The notes beneath the pieces are model-generated. The model searched no databases. It was given only the letters and a program-made list of their open reading frames with translations, and was not told where the DNA came from. Below, in pieces: positions 47,074 through 56,771 of a DNA stretch of 64,000 nucleotides. Each line of letters starts with the position of its first letter. The first letter of the stretch is position 1. A program made the translations under genes and the position numbers. This DNA comes from Symbiodinium kawagutii (lineage: Eukaryota > Sar > Dinophyceae > Suessiales > Symbiodiniaceae). The stretch lies in assembly GCA_009767595.1 (NCBI GenBank), contig VSDK01021916.1, positions 71,745 through 135,744 on the forward strand, written 5' to 3'.

Positions 47074-49509
47074 GTGGGCAACAGCAAGACCTACCCGGCG
47101 TTTGGTGCGACCTGGACTGCAACAGGTGCCTCGCCGGGATGCGGCGCTGGTCAGCATGGTGAATGATGGTGCATGGCGATTCGTGCTGCTTAATGACGTT
47201 TCATAGAATTCTTAGAGTTGATAGGGGTCCATAGTTTGGGTTCACAATAGTTTCACACCGTTATGCAATAATGATCAACATTCGATAATGATATGATGGT
47301 GACCAATGATGGGTAATGGATGGTGCTTAGTTGTGGGTTTCCAGCTGCTGAATCATCTTTTGTTCAGTCGAAATGATGGAGAGCACTTTTGCTCAATACA
47401 GAGTGGTTCCACCCAGGGGCTGCTAAATTAGGTTAGTTCACTCGGGTAACTACCAGGCTTATAGTAGATACAACCACCCTGTGCAACGGCTTGTTAAGCA
47501 ACATATAACCAGGGGTTACCACTCCGTATTGATCGTGCTGTGTGCTTGATATTGCATTTTTTGCTGGAAAACCAATGCTTGGTACATCGTTTCAGTGCTG
47601 TTTGTCAGTGTCCTGTCCCTGGCTTGGCTGGACATGCTGCTTTCCAACAATGTTTTTTTCTGCTGGATACATGCTCCAGTGCAATGGCACATGGTTTTGG
47701 TGCGGAGACTCTGATGTTCCTATTGGGTGTCACCTTCCCAGAATTCGACCAACCCTTTTGCACCACTTCCACATCGCTGGAACCTGAAAGCTCGCAGCAG
47801 AATCACGCTACGAAAATTTCAACAGAAATTGTGGGCCATCATGTAGAAATGTATAGCCTGTACAGCCGCTTACAGTAGGAATCTTATCTAGAGATGAATT
47901 TGAAAAGAAATCTAAAACCACCAGTTGAGAGTTGGTGGCTTATACTTGTTTGGAAGTTTGACCACTCCGGATGGTTTGCATGAAGCTATGAATAGCGAAT
48001 GGTGGTTGCAAGACACGTCACCTGCCATGCTGATGGTCCATAGTGGTTGGTGCTTGACAAATGGTTGGGAATGGTTGATCAATGTTTAAGAACAGGATTA
48101 CAATGACAGTTTATCATGGTTATTTTTGTGGCTGATTTATCGTTGATGGTGGTGAGTTGATGGTCAAATGATATCATTGTTGGTTTTGGTAGTCTCAAAT
48201 TGCTAATTTGTGGCAATTGATGGATGGTGATTAAATGTGGTTATACCTACAGACTGGTACACCCAAACGTTATAGATTGGTCAAAATCGTTGTTTAACGA
48301 GCTAACTGTCTCTACAAGTAGCATAAAACCAGTAGTTACCCAAATGTGAGCCAACCAAACTTAGCAGCCCCAGGGGTAGCACTATGTATATCTACCAACA
48401 TGTCCACATTAAAAAAACAATGATACAGTTATGTAGGTACATAAGATATGCCATGATTTGTGGCTAATGGATGGTTTGTAGTTATCCGTACAGGGTGGTG
48501 CCCAGTACCCATAGTTCACCATCATAATCAACTACCACAACCAACATGGATCATGATCAATTTGAAGCTATGCTTGATGGTGGGTGCTTATCCCCCTACT
48601 TGGATGCGTAGGCGGGGTAGTAACCAAGCTTATAAACTATTAACATTACCTCAGGTAGCTGAACTAACCCCCATAACCATGGTTAGTCTCTAGTTACTAA
48701 GTGTGGATGCGCATGCAAGTCATCCACATACCCACGTTGTTTGTTTTGTTTCTCCCATTTCAGCTTCTCACGCGTTGCGCCCCGTTGCGCCCCGTTGCGC
48801 CCCGTTGCGCCAGGGGCTTCATGGATCCGGAAGGTCGATATTCACCGGCTTCTTGGACTGGATGAACTTCCAAGGAGATCTTTGCTCCACAAGAGATCTT
48901 AGGACTATGCTAAGAGGTGCCCAGATATATGAAAAGTATGAAAAGTGCATGGTCCCTATTCCAATTACAACATTCAATTTGTGTTTGGATTGAATGTTTT
49001 TCGGACTTTGTAAAATTCTATATGGAGTTTAAATGTGTTTAAGGTGCATGAATAAATAAATAAATAAACACAATTATTCAATTTTTAATACACACATAAA
49101 CATACACATATCATGTACATGTACATATTCATGTTCAGAATGCTCAAAGATGGGTTTCCTCACCGGGAACCGACCAACCGCACCACTTGGTGAACCAAGT
49201 CGTGTTTCACCACCGAGGTTTCGCTCAGGATGCTGCCGTCGTGACTGTTCGATCAGTTGGTCGGTTTTTGTGAAGGTAGCATCTGATGGTGGTAGCAACT
49301 TTGTTCGGTCAGTTGTTGGGTCAGTTGTTGGGTCAGTTGGCCACTGCAATGATTTTAAGGCTTGTGTTCTGGTTGGTGTTTTTTCATGGTTTTTGTTCGA
49401 GTTATGGCTTTTATTGCCACCGCAGTGATTTTCTGGTTGGTGATGTCTGGGATTTTGCTCCTGGCTTGGCGACCATGGCTAGTTGCTTGCTATGGTTGCT
49501 GTAACTATA

Positions 49510-49618
49510 TGGTCGTTTCTGAAGTCATAGGGGGTACCCCAAAATCATCCTTCATATTCATCAGTTATAGTAATAAACAACCTATTCTAAAGGTGCCCTA
49601 AGGCTTGAGAAACCACCA
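49510..49618. mobile_element. Family A inverted-repeat element (copy A8)
   Basis: GGTCGTTTCTGAAGTCATAG at the left, CTAAGGCTTGAGAAACCACC at the right, with GGGGGTACCCC inside. A diverged family A copy. Confidence 0.7.
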
Positions 49619-49726
49619 ACCATAAACTGGGAACCCTCCAAGTTATCTTAGGTTTGTTGCCATAAATGGTTTGTAAACCAGTTTGCCAACCTGTATGCAT
49701 ATAGTTTAGCCAGCCTATATGGCTGT

Positions 49727-49845
49727 GGGTCAAAACCCCGTACCCCTGGTTCCCCTATAATTTACCATTGTTTTCCCTAACTATAGTTTGTTGGTTATTA
49801 ACCCCCATGAAATTGGTTGGTTAACTGCTTGACCCACGGCCATAT
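49727..49845. mobile_element. Family C inverted-repeat element (copy C4)
   Basis: TATATGGCTGTGGGTCAA at the left, TTGACCCACGGCCATAT at the right, with CCCGTACCCCTGGTTCCCC inside. The inverted repeats cover about 18 bp with one mismatch. Confidence 0.85.
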
Positions 49846-49967
49846 GGTTGTAGAAGTATAGTTGCCATATATAGCTGGTATATCCCATTATATCCCCTAT
49901 AGTTGCTAGTTGTTATCCCCTATCATTAACCATGTATCATTGGTTGGTTGCCATACATGGATAAGTT

Positions 49968-50145
49968 GAGAACCCCTCTGCCCTTCATCCTATCGCTGCC
50001 GAGCGGGGAGATGCCTTGCCGAGGCCACGGTTCAAACGGTGCGTTCTCTGCCGGAGAGCGCCGTGCCTTGGCAGCTGGGCTGGCCCACCCGAGTGATGTG
50101 CACCCTCATGGCTTGCAAGTGGTCACACGTCCCATGGTTTCGTAA
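49968..50145 (+). CDS. Exon-like island, possibly helicase motif IV region
   Basis: GC-rich against AT-rich surroundings. One frame has LPFILSLPSGEM, loosely like motif IV (ILxFLPG). Another has ATVQTVRSLPESAVPWQLGW, loosely like the segment after it, starting after GCCGAG. The two frames cannot both be used over so short a span, so the reading is unresolved. Confidence 0.3.
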
Positions 50146-50544
50146 CGGGGTGAGTTCAGCTACCAAACATAGGGCTTACATGGAGTTATAAGCCCAGGTG
50201 CACATCCAAGTAGGGGAGATAGAACCAACAAGAACGGCTGACTGGGGAGATTCAGTAAAGATTATGTGTTGTATTATATCAGCTGACCATATTTTGTTTA
50301 TTATCTTTAGGTGGATAAAACATAGTAGATATAACCAACAATATGCCCATATAACATCCAAACAGAACCATGTTCTTCAACGTATATGCTCTTATATAGC
50401 ACAATGGTTCTATAGGTATTTCCACCTTCTTCATGTTGAATCATCCCAAGTCATCCAGTCTTAACCATGAATAGTGATAAACCAACCATAGCTTTGGGGG
50501 CTGTTTTGAGAAACAACCATACAATGATGGTATATTCCAATAGC

Positions 50545-50660
50545 TAACCATGAGCACCGGCCATTTTCCTGGCAACAGTCAGCGGCAGGCAAGGGCTGGA
50601 GCTCGGCCCCCCGAGCAACCAGCCGGTCGCACCCAAGCTGGTGCGGTTCCATATGAGTCG
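50545..50660. other. GC-rich exon-like island, unresolved
   Basis: The plus frame containing QRQARAGARPPEQPAGRTQ faintly recalls helicase motif VI (QRxGRAGR), but key Gly and Arg are replaced. Other frames are also open on both strands. Confidence 0.2.
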
Positions 50661-50691
50661 CTCGATCAACCAACTTGCCATGTATAGATAT

Positions 50692-50842
50692 GGGGGGTTC
50701 TCAAAATGGGGCGATCCCAAAAATGGTTGGTTTACTGTATTGCTGATTTGGGGTCGCCCCATGTTGATAGTCATTACTACAGGATAGGAATTACCAATTG
50801 ATAAAGGATGCTTTGGGGGTACCGTAATTTGAGAAACCACCA
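50692..50842. mobile_element. Family A element with extra inner inverted repeat (copy A9)
   Basis: GGGGGGTTCTCAAAATGGGG at the left, CCGTAATTTGAGAAACCACC at the right. Inside, GGGGCGATCCC and GGGGTCGCCCC form a second pair, making this copy about 50 bp longer than the others. A fragment of the family's right half also lies at 50462-50520. Confidence 0.7.
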
Positions 50843-50997
50843 TATAGGTACGTCGCATCAGTCCACCAACCATCCAAGCTTGCCATGACCAGTCGCCAGT
50901 TTCCAACTGTGGGCCAGCTGGTCATTTTTGAAGCGTATGTAGCCAGGGCTTGATTTGGGAATTCGCTAGAATAGAAGGTTAACATGTTCACTGGTGC

Positions 50998-51007
50998 TTG
51001 GCTCAAG
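50998..51007 (+). other. Truncated spliced-leader-like motif
   Basis: TTGGCTCAAG equals the last ten bases of the conserved dinoflagellate spliced leader. It lies 54 bases before the ATG of the retroelement ORF. Relic leaders of this kind mark sequences that passed through a trans-spliced mRNA and were copied back into DNA. Ten bases alone could be chance. Confidence 0.5.
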
Positions 51008-51061
51008 TTTTGTAGGCTAGCACCTTGTATGCCTTCTAAGGGATGCTAGACCTGCGTCATA

Positions 51062-54000
51062 ATGGCAGCACCTCAGTGGGTGCTACTGCTTTCGCTCACC
51101 ACCTTCACGGCCCCCTTTGCTGCGTTTGAGCACTCCTGGTTCTGGTGGATTGCATCTCCCCCGGAGTCAGAGCGCCCACCGACAGCACCCGGGGTTCCCT
51201 TGGGTGGAGAGGCATCGTTCACTGAGGGACAGGCCGAGTCCCCAGATGAAACTATCAAACAAGGGTATGCCCATATCTGGGGCTACTCTGTGCTGCACTT
51301 TGATGTGAAATCCTGGTTCGGGAAGGCCTGGTTCAGCACTCCACTGGTGCCAGGACAACTCAGCTCCGCTGGTGGCTGGGGATTGTACTTTCTGGATCGA
51401 TTGGGAGTTCTCACTTGTGGCGAATTTTGGCCTTGGGTAGGCTGGGGTGCATTGATCACTCTGGTTGCCCTACTCTCTTTCTTGTGTCTCTACATTCTCA
51501 TCTCAGTATGCAGACCGATCCGGTCTTTCTGCACCTGTTGTTGCAAGCAAACAAGAGCTGTGGCACGTGAAGTCGGGGAGTTCCTCCCGGAGCTGCAACT
51601 GGGTGGGAAGTATGAGACCTTGAGTTTTCATGGACCGAACACACGTGAAGGTATAGAGTCCGATTTCTATCAACGAAGTATCAAAGGAAGAGGATCCCAA
51701 AGGAAACCCAATGATGTGGTGGTAATGCTGAATGAGCAGGTAGCTCGAGTGAGACCTGATTGCGACCACTGGGCCAGGGTAGATCGGCATGGTTTGTGGT
51801 TGAGGATCCGTGACGTGAAAGGAGCCTCCTCTCGTCCTCTTCGCCATCTCCTAGAGAGGGAGGGGAAGATCCATTTATGTCGGGACAGCCATTGCCCGTT
51901 GGAGATTGCCCCCACACCTGGCCTTCACTGCAAGGCGTACGCTGCATTAGATGCTAACGGGCTCGTTGATTTGGGAGCCTACGCGGGCTGGAGCGCGCGG
52001 AGACTTGCAGTTCTCTTTGGACGGTGGCTTCGAAGGATGTTGGGGTTCCTCAGGTGGACCTTGTATCACCTTAGCGGCCTTTCTTTGCTGAGCAGATTCT
52101 GCCGGAAGGAGAACCCGGTCCGGGTAATCCAGGAGGGAGCTGTGATGAGACCTTTAGACCCCGATTCAGAATCCGAGGCAGAGGCTATCGAAGACCCATG
52201 CGAGGCAGTGTTGGTGGGGTTGGTGCACAGTGGCAAGCCCAGGGCCTTGGCGTCTGACCCTTGCCTTGATCAGGCATCTGGAGACAATGTTAGGTTGTTG
52301 GAAACTGATCGCACAATGTCGGATGTGAAAAATAGGTCCACAGTGCGCTTGTGTGACCACCACCGACAACTTTACACAGCAGCCTGTTCCGGGCGGAAAT
52401 GCAGTGTGGTGTCGTGTTATGAATGCACCTCCGGATCAAAGCAAGGGGTCCCCTTGTGTAGGCATCATCTGATGGAGATTGGAACTGGAGCGCGACCGGC
52501 GCGCAAGGTCAATTGGCAAGATGAAGCGGAGACTCCTCGATCCGAGGTACCCAAGGAAACTAGCCAACCCACTTCCCCAAGAACACCCCGGAAGGCGACT
52601 GCCAAAGCTCGAGCCTCATCCTCAGAACCTAGATCACACAACCAACACAGAGTGGAGAGTGCCCTGGTCCAGGGTAAATGCATTGTTCTTCTGAGACCCC
52701 AGAAACTCCAGCCGACTGGCCAACCACCTCGATGGGTAGCCTGGTTTGGAGAGATATTGGGGTTTGACGAACAGGGTCGAGCACAGGAGAGGATCAAGTT
52801 CCAGCTCCCAGATGCAGGTGTCACAGGCTCCGTCCTCACTGCGCAGGTACAGAATGCTCCCAAGACCAGCGCTGCTGGCAAGATTAGCAGGGATTGGGTC
52901 CAAAACTTTCTGACCGCCACCCATGATGAAGAAACAGCCCAAGGGCTCTCCATCCTGATCAGTCGAGTTAATGATGAACATGTGGAATCACTCCAAGATT
53001 GGCAGGGAAAGTGCACCGACGGATTTGCATGTCAGGAGCTGTCAGGATTGAAAGGTCCGGCTTTGGCTCGGGAGATCTTGCCCCACTCGACCGCTTATCT
53101 CCTTCCGCAGGAAGGTGGAAGTGAACAAGAGGATTTTATGACACCACCGAGACCTATGGTCTCATCCGATCCGGATGAGGTCCACGGACCTAGTTTTCCT
53201 ACTTACCCTGTGCAAACTCCAGCCGAGACGCAAAATGCGATCGTGGCTGCTAAAGAAGCACTCTCCCAGTATGATCCTGCTGAGGTTGATGAAGGGGTTC
53301 TCCATACGATTGCTTCAGCTTTCGACGTTGAACCCAGCCATCTTGGGGCGGCACCATCATCGTCCTCTGCTCCTCACAAGGAGAGAGAACCAGAAAACAA
53401 TACCTTGCATGAACTGGGAGCTCCTCCTGGCTTAGCTGTGCAGGAAGAAGACCCAACACCGACGGGTACTTCGAAAGGGCTTGTAGCTCCTATGTTCCAG
53501 AGATCGGCGAATCCATTGCTACGGCGAGATTCGACCGGTGCCAAGAGTGCCAAGATCAGTCTCTTCCCAACGAACAGCAAGCCACCAACGAAGATCTCCC
53601 CCCTTCATCCGGTCCAGAGGACAGGAGCAAGCTATGGGGAATCCCTTGGGAGTTCCTCCCAGATCCAGAATGCCGACCGCATTATTCATGCCATTGACGG
53701 GCTCAGAAAAGCACAGGATGAAGACAAAAGTCTGGTGAAAGGAGTTCTCAGTTCGATCAAAGACGCTGAAAAAATGGATGTGTTCTTAGCGAGAGGCTGC
53801 GGTACTCTTTCCATAGAAATCGCTGATGGAGTCTACGGAAAAGAGCTCTTCCATGCTGGCAAGAGAATCGCCCAACATGCACGGCATATGCTTCACACGA
53901 TCAAATGGCCAGTCTTGATGACCAACCGACTCCTCCTGGGCATTGCTGGTCTGTGGTGGGGTGGACCCGAAGGATACACTATTCATGCGAGTGATTGTGT

Positions 54001-54196
54001 AACAGCTCGGTCCGAGCAGATAGACACATGGGTGCCAAACTCTGACCACAAAGCCGAGCCACGCAGCAAAACACCTGGTGTTTTCAATACCTGGTTGCGG
54101 TATGCAGAGAACTCGGTCCGAGTGTTTGGCTCCTGCTATGGCACGGAACATCCAGGAGAGGTTAGATTGTCTCCAGGCCCTGAAAGAAGCTCATGA
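51062..54196 (+). CDS. Gag-like membrane protein of retroelement R
   Basis: About 1044 codons. The N-terminus is hydrophobic (WVLLLSLTTFTAPFAAF, residues 6-22), and a strong membrane span lies at about residues 122-150 (WGALITLVALLSFLCLYILI) followed by a Cys cluster. Residues about 430-468 form a Cys/His cluster (LCDHH, then CSxxKC, CYEC and LCRHH spacing) that looks zinc-binding. The rest is charged and proline-rich. Protein-like sequence continues from here into the next ORF by a change of frame near 54.14 kb (HIQERLDCLQALKEAHEE lies in the new frame). I remember related dinoflagellate retroelement proteins, but the exact family is not certain. Confidence 0.75.
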   Translation: MAAPQWVLLLSLTTFTAPFAAFEHSWFWWIASPPESERPPTAPGVPLGGEASFTEGQAESPDETIKQGYAHIWGYSVLHFDVKSWFGKAWFSTPLVPGQLSSAGGWGLYFLDRLGVLTCGEFWPWVGWGALITLVALLSFLCLYILISVCRPIRSFCTCCCKQTRAVAREVGEFLPELQLGGKYETLSFHGPNTREGIESDFYQRSIKGRGSQRKPNDVVVMLNEQVARVRPDCDHWARVDRHGLWLRIRDVKGASSRPLRHLLEREGKIHLCRDSHCPLEIAPTPGLHCKAYAALDANGLVDLGAYAGWSARRLAVLFGRWLRRMLGFLRWTLYHLSGLSLLSRFCRKENPVRVIQEGAVMRPLDPDSESEAEAIEDPCEAVLVGLVHSGKPRALASDPCLDQASGDNVRLLETDRTMSDVKNRSTVRLCDHHRQLYTAACSGRKCSVVSCYECTSGSKQGVPLCRHHLMEIGTGARPARKVNWQDEAETPRSEVPKETSQPTSPRTPRKATAKARASSSEPRSHNQHRVESALVQGKCIVLLRPQKLQPTGQPPRWVAWFGEILGFDEQGRAQERIKFQLPDAGVTGSVLTAQVQNAPKTSAAGKISRDWVQNFLTATHDEETAQGLSILISRVNDEHVESLQDWQGKCTDGFACQELSGLKGPALAREILPHSTAYLLPQEGGSEQEDFMTPPRPMVSSDPDEVHGPSFPTYPVQTPAETQNAIVAAKEALSQYDPAEVDEGVLHTIASAFDVEPSHLGAAPSSSSAPHKEREPENNTLHELGAPPGLAVQEEDPTPTGTSKGLVAPMFQRSANPLLRRDSTGAKSAKISLFPTNSKPPTKISPLHPVQRTGASYGESLGSSSQIQNADRIIHAIDGLRKAQDEDKSLVKGVLSSIKDAEKMDVFLARGCGTLSIEIADGVYGKELFHAGKRIAQHARHMLHTIKWPVLMTNRLLLGIAGLWWGGPEGYTIHASDCVTARSEQIDTWVPNSDHKAEPRSKTPGVFNTWLRYAENSVRVFGSCYGTEHPGEVRLSPGPERSS

Positions 54197-56021
54197 AGAG
54201 GACGAGCACGCTTTCCCAGCCAGATACTGTATCGACCTTTTCGAGGAGCTGTCTGCCGTCTGGTGTGAAGAAGTCCGTGAGAGCCGCAGACGTCTATGTG
54301 CGCTACTAGGCACAGAAAATCCACGACTTGAGGACCTGAAGCTGCTAGCCCTTGCTCCAGGGGTTTCAGGGCATGCGAATTTTCAATTTCCTCGTGTGTG
54401 GGACCTTGGAGATCCTTCAGGGTACTACCAGACGGTAGTAGTACCAAGACAGGAAAGGCAAATGTCCCGACTCCTCCACAAACAGCTGCATGACCACAAC
54501 TTGAAGACCAAGAAGACGGCTGGTCCAGCCGAAGGTGATTCCGCTGATCCGGAGCCAGAGGGGCGAGCAGGTAAAGCACCGAAACTGAACTTGAAAGATA
54601 AAGAACAGACAGCTCGATCTGCATATCCCGCAGGTAGAAGGCTCCAACAGAGTGAAGCTTCACGATCCGTGGAGCATGCACCCAAGGATCCAAAATCAGG
54701 GAAACCTATCTGCTGGGATGCCGCCACTCACATGGGTTGTGCTAAAGGAGCCAAGTGTCCCCACGCACATGAACCACTCCCAGGACTGGCGAAGCTTGAC
54801 TATACAGTGGCAATGCAAGTCATTCGTCGGGGGGGGCTCAAGGGAGGACCCAAGGTTGACCCCAAGGAAGTCGACGGTCGTGTTGCTCAGCTACGTCAGC
54901 AAGCTCAAGCTGAATTAGATGAGAAGAAGCAGCCACCCAAACCAAAAGCCAAGCCAAAAGCTAAAGGAAAAGCCAAGGCAGGCCGAGGCACGGATGACGA
55001 CGAGAAGGCCGGAAACACGTGGGAAGTCCCCGATGACTATGCAGGCCCCTTGACATCACTAGAACACGAGTTGCAGGAAGCTGTGAAAGGTCCCGATGCT
55101 TCATGGCTGGAAGTTCCTTCCGGCGAATGTGAAGAAGAGGCTCCGCCCCTTGAAGCCGATCAATCTGACGAAGAAAAACAGCGGATCGAGAGATGGGAAA
55201 AGCTCGAAGCCTCTGGGAAGTTGACACCCATTGCGGAAGCCACCGATTACTTGAAGTCCCATGTCATTGCCCGGCTTCTAAATGCGGAGGATCAGGGACT
55301 GGAACTGACTCTTGATGCTTGTCTCGAAGCAGCTGCAGAGGATGGCCATCCAGCTCTGGTCGAAGAGGCCTGCCGGATTCTCTCAGCCATGAACTCTGTC
55401 CCCAAAGCCGGGCATCGGTCCGATGCGGAATTCACCCCTCCCAAGTGGGCTGATGGGATTGGAATTGGCGACCTTCAGCTTAGCGGGGACCTCGAGGAAT
55501 TTGGCCCAATACCCTACCGAGACTACCAAGATAAGATTGTCACAGAAATGTCACAGGTCCCGATCAGCGATGGTGCAGATATCGAGGAAAGACAATGCCT
55601 TCCCCTCCATGTTGGGATCGGTCTGGCACTAGCTGCTGATCCAGCGGCCACCTCAGATCAGGTTCTGGCTAAGGCAGCAGAGCTGCGCCATCAACTTTGG
55701 AGCGAGGCAGCTCAAGTGCATGCCCATCTGGGGGACGCACCAGCATGGATCTCAGACACCGAGCACTTCTTGAGGCAAAATGTGCATGACTGCCTTTACC
55801 CCCACCATGAGAAAGACTACAGAGTTCTCCAGACTTTGTCGGGTAACTCATTGGATGGGTATACCCTCGTTGTCCTCCGGTTGTCTTACTTCGGAAGACT
55901 TGAAGCAGACCTCCTGCATGGAAGAGATGCTGTGTCACCATCCATCGTGGCCACATGCGGCTGCTCCAGCCGGTTTTTCCAGAGGAACTCTACCGAGGGT
56001 TACAGAGTTGCAACAAGGTGA
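54078..56021 (+). CDS. CCCH zinc-finger ORF of retroelement R
   Basis: In frame +1 relative to the upstream ORF and overlapping its end. A CCCH finger (C-x8-C-x5-C-x3-H: CWDAATHMGCAKGAKCPHAH) lies at 54711-54770, followed by VIRRGGLKGG and a lysine/proline/alanine-rich linker (KPKAKPKAKGKAKA). The C-terminal half is acidic. CCCH fingers in this position fit nucleic-acid binding by a gag-type protein. The true start is probably not the ATG at 54078; the frame is entered by frameshift or the ORF is broken. Confidence 0.75.
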   Translation: MFSIPGCGMQRTRSECLAPAMARNIQERLDCLQALKEAHEEDEHAFPARYCIDLFEELSAVWCEEVRESRRRLCALLGTENPRLEDLKLLALAPGVSGHANFQFPRVWDLGDPSGYYQTVVVPRQERQMSRLLHKQLHDHNLKTKKTAGPAEGDSADPEPEGRAGKAPKLNLKDKEQTARSAYPAGRRLQQSEASRSVEHAPKDPKSGKPICWDAATHMGCAKGAKCPHAHEPLPGLAKLDYTVAMQVIRRGGLKGGPKVDPKEVDGRVAQLRQQAQAELDEKKQPPKPKAKPKAKGKAKAGRGTDDDEKAGNTWEVPDDYAGPLTSLEHELQEAVKGPDASWLEVPSGECEEEAPPLEADQSDEEKQRIERWEKLEASGKLTPIAEATDYLKSHVIARLLNAEDQGLELTLDACLEAAAEDGHPALVEEACRILSAMNSVPKAGHRSDAEFTPPKWADGIGIGDLQLSGDLEEFGPIPYRDYQDKIVTEMSQVPISDGADIEERQCLPLHVGIGLALAADPAATSDQVLAKAAELRHQLWSEAAQVHAHLGDAPAWISDTEHFLRQNVHDCLYPHHEKDYRVLQTLSGNSLDGYTLVVLRLSYFGRLEADLLHGRDAVSPSIVATCGCSSRFFQRNSTEGYRVATR

Positions 56022-56430
56022 CACGCGTCCTTCATGTTGAACCTTGGGGGGAAGCACTCGACCGAGCAGCCGATGAGGATGTTCTGGTCCCAGCCAAATT
56101 CCCAGCTTGCGCCAGATGCCAGCAACAGCAGCAGAAACCCTATCGGGTCGGTCAAACTGTGAACAAACCCCCTGCATCATTTGAAGCCTGTCTTCACGAA
56201 GATCCCCAGGCATTGAGCAACGATCCGTTGCCTTTGCGTCATCGGCTGGCTTTTGCCTATGGCCCAGTAGGCCAAGAAGTCTATGCTGGATGGGCTGGAT
56301 GGACTAAGGGACTTGAGTACCAAGGCATTCCCTGCTCCGAACCAATCGAGTACTATGAAGACCCTTTGAGACAAACCGGATACAAACCTGAGCATGATAC
56401 TCGAGACAAAGCCGTAAGAGCCCGGCTTCT
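55955..56430 (+). CDS. Third coding block of retroelement R, truncated
   Basis: Reads MRLLQPVFPEELYRGLQS, then QVY-like and YAGWAGWTKGLEYQGIPCSE, to RARLL, where R stops. The last 150 bases (56281-56430) recur at 59948-60097 with two differences, and there the frame goes on for hundreds of codons. After 56430 the open frame runs about 12 codons into unrelated X sequence. Confidence 0.7.
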
Positions 56431-56464
56431 GCTTAGGTGTCACTTTCGAATTTGTAAATTGATA

Positions 56465-56539
56465 TAAGTATGACTTACAACTCAGTTGTAAGTTTTTCTA
56501 AGTTCCAAAAACATACTTAGCCTAATTTAGAAAAACTTA
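56465..56539. repeat. Nested inverted repeats at the R1/X1 border
   Basis: Three overlapping perfect pairs: TAAGTATG with CATACTTA; ACTTACAACT with AGTTGTAAGT around one base; TAAGTTTTTCTA with TAGAAAAACTTA. They lie within 75 bp, starting 35 bases after the R1 break. They could be a transposon terminus or a structured RNA element. Confidence 0.7.
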
Positions 56540-56747
56540 TGCAAAACCTGCATATGAACATTTTTTACAATAGTTTTATACCTTGTCAAAAGTGTTTAAA
56601 AGGATGGTTTTCTAACTGTTTTGAACTATATATGTCACAAATATGCCGCACCTTTGCCATTTATCGATTTCTTATTGTTAGAACATTCACAAATTCATTC
56701 ACTGTCAGGTTTGGTTTGGCAATAAATTGTTCACATGTTTTTATATG

Positions 56748-56771
56748 CGGTCATAACCGCGGTCGTGACCG
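56748..56771. promoter_or_regulatory. Two abutting CGGT-N4-ACCG palindromes
   Basis: CGGTCATAACCG is followed at once by CGGTCGTGACCG. Further single sites are at 57368-57379, 57455-57466 and 57542-57553, all upstream of the X ORF at 57641. The shape is that of a dimeric protein-binding site; no regulator is known from the sequence. Confidence 0.5.

Larger units (their letters stand above)
47074..49967. other. AT-rich region, no confident gene
   Basis: The helicase should continue here if the gene is intact, but no motif IV was securely found. 48773-48810 holds four copies of CGTTGCGCCC. 47420-47525 and 48595-48700 share words (GGTAACTACCAGGCTTATAG, GTAGTAACCAAGCTTATA) with the region near 11 kb. 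49056-49076 is (AATA)n. Confidence 0.45.
51062..56430 (+). mobile_element. Retroelement R, segment R1
   Basis: Holds the 5' part of a large retroelement: gag-like ORF, CCCH-finger ORF and the start of a third coding block. Two frame shifts (near 54.14 and 55.96-56.02 kb) show decay unless programmed. It breaks off at CCCGGCTTCT; the same coding line continues at 60098, in R3. No flanking long terminal repeats were found. Confidence 0.85.

Noticed and set aside
47040-47165. Alternative RCC1-like reading (DGSLTVGNSKTYPA)
   Set aside because: Starts after a stop and lacks TWG and GG; the helicase frame DIVQALRW joins in phase and fits better.
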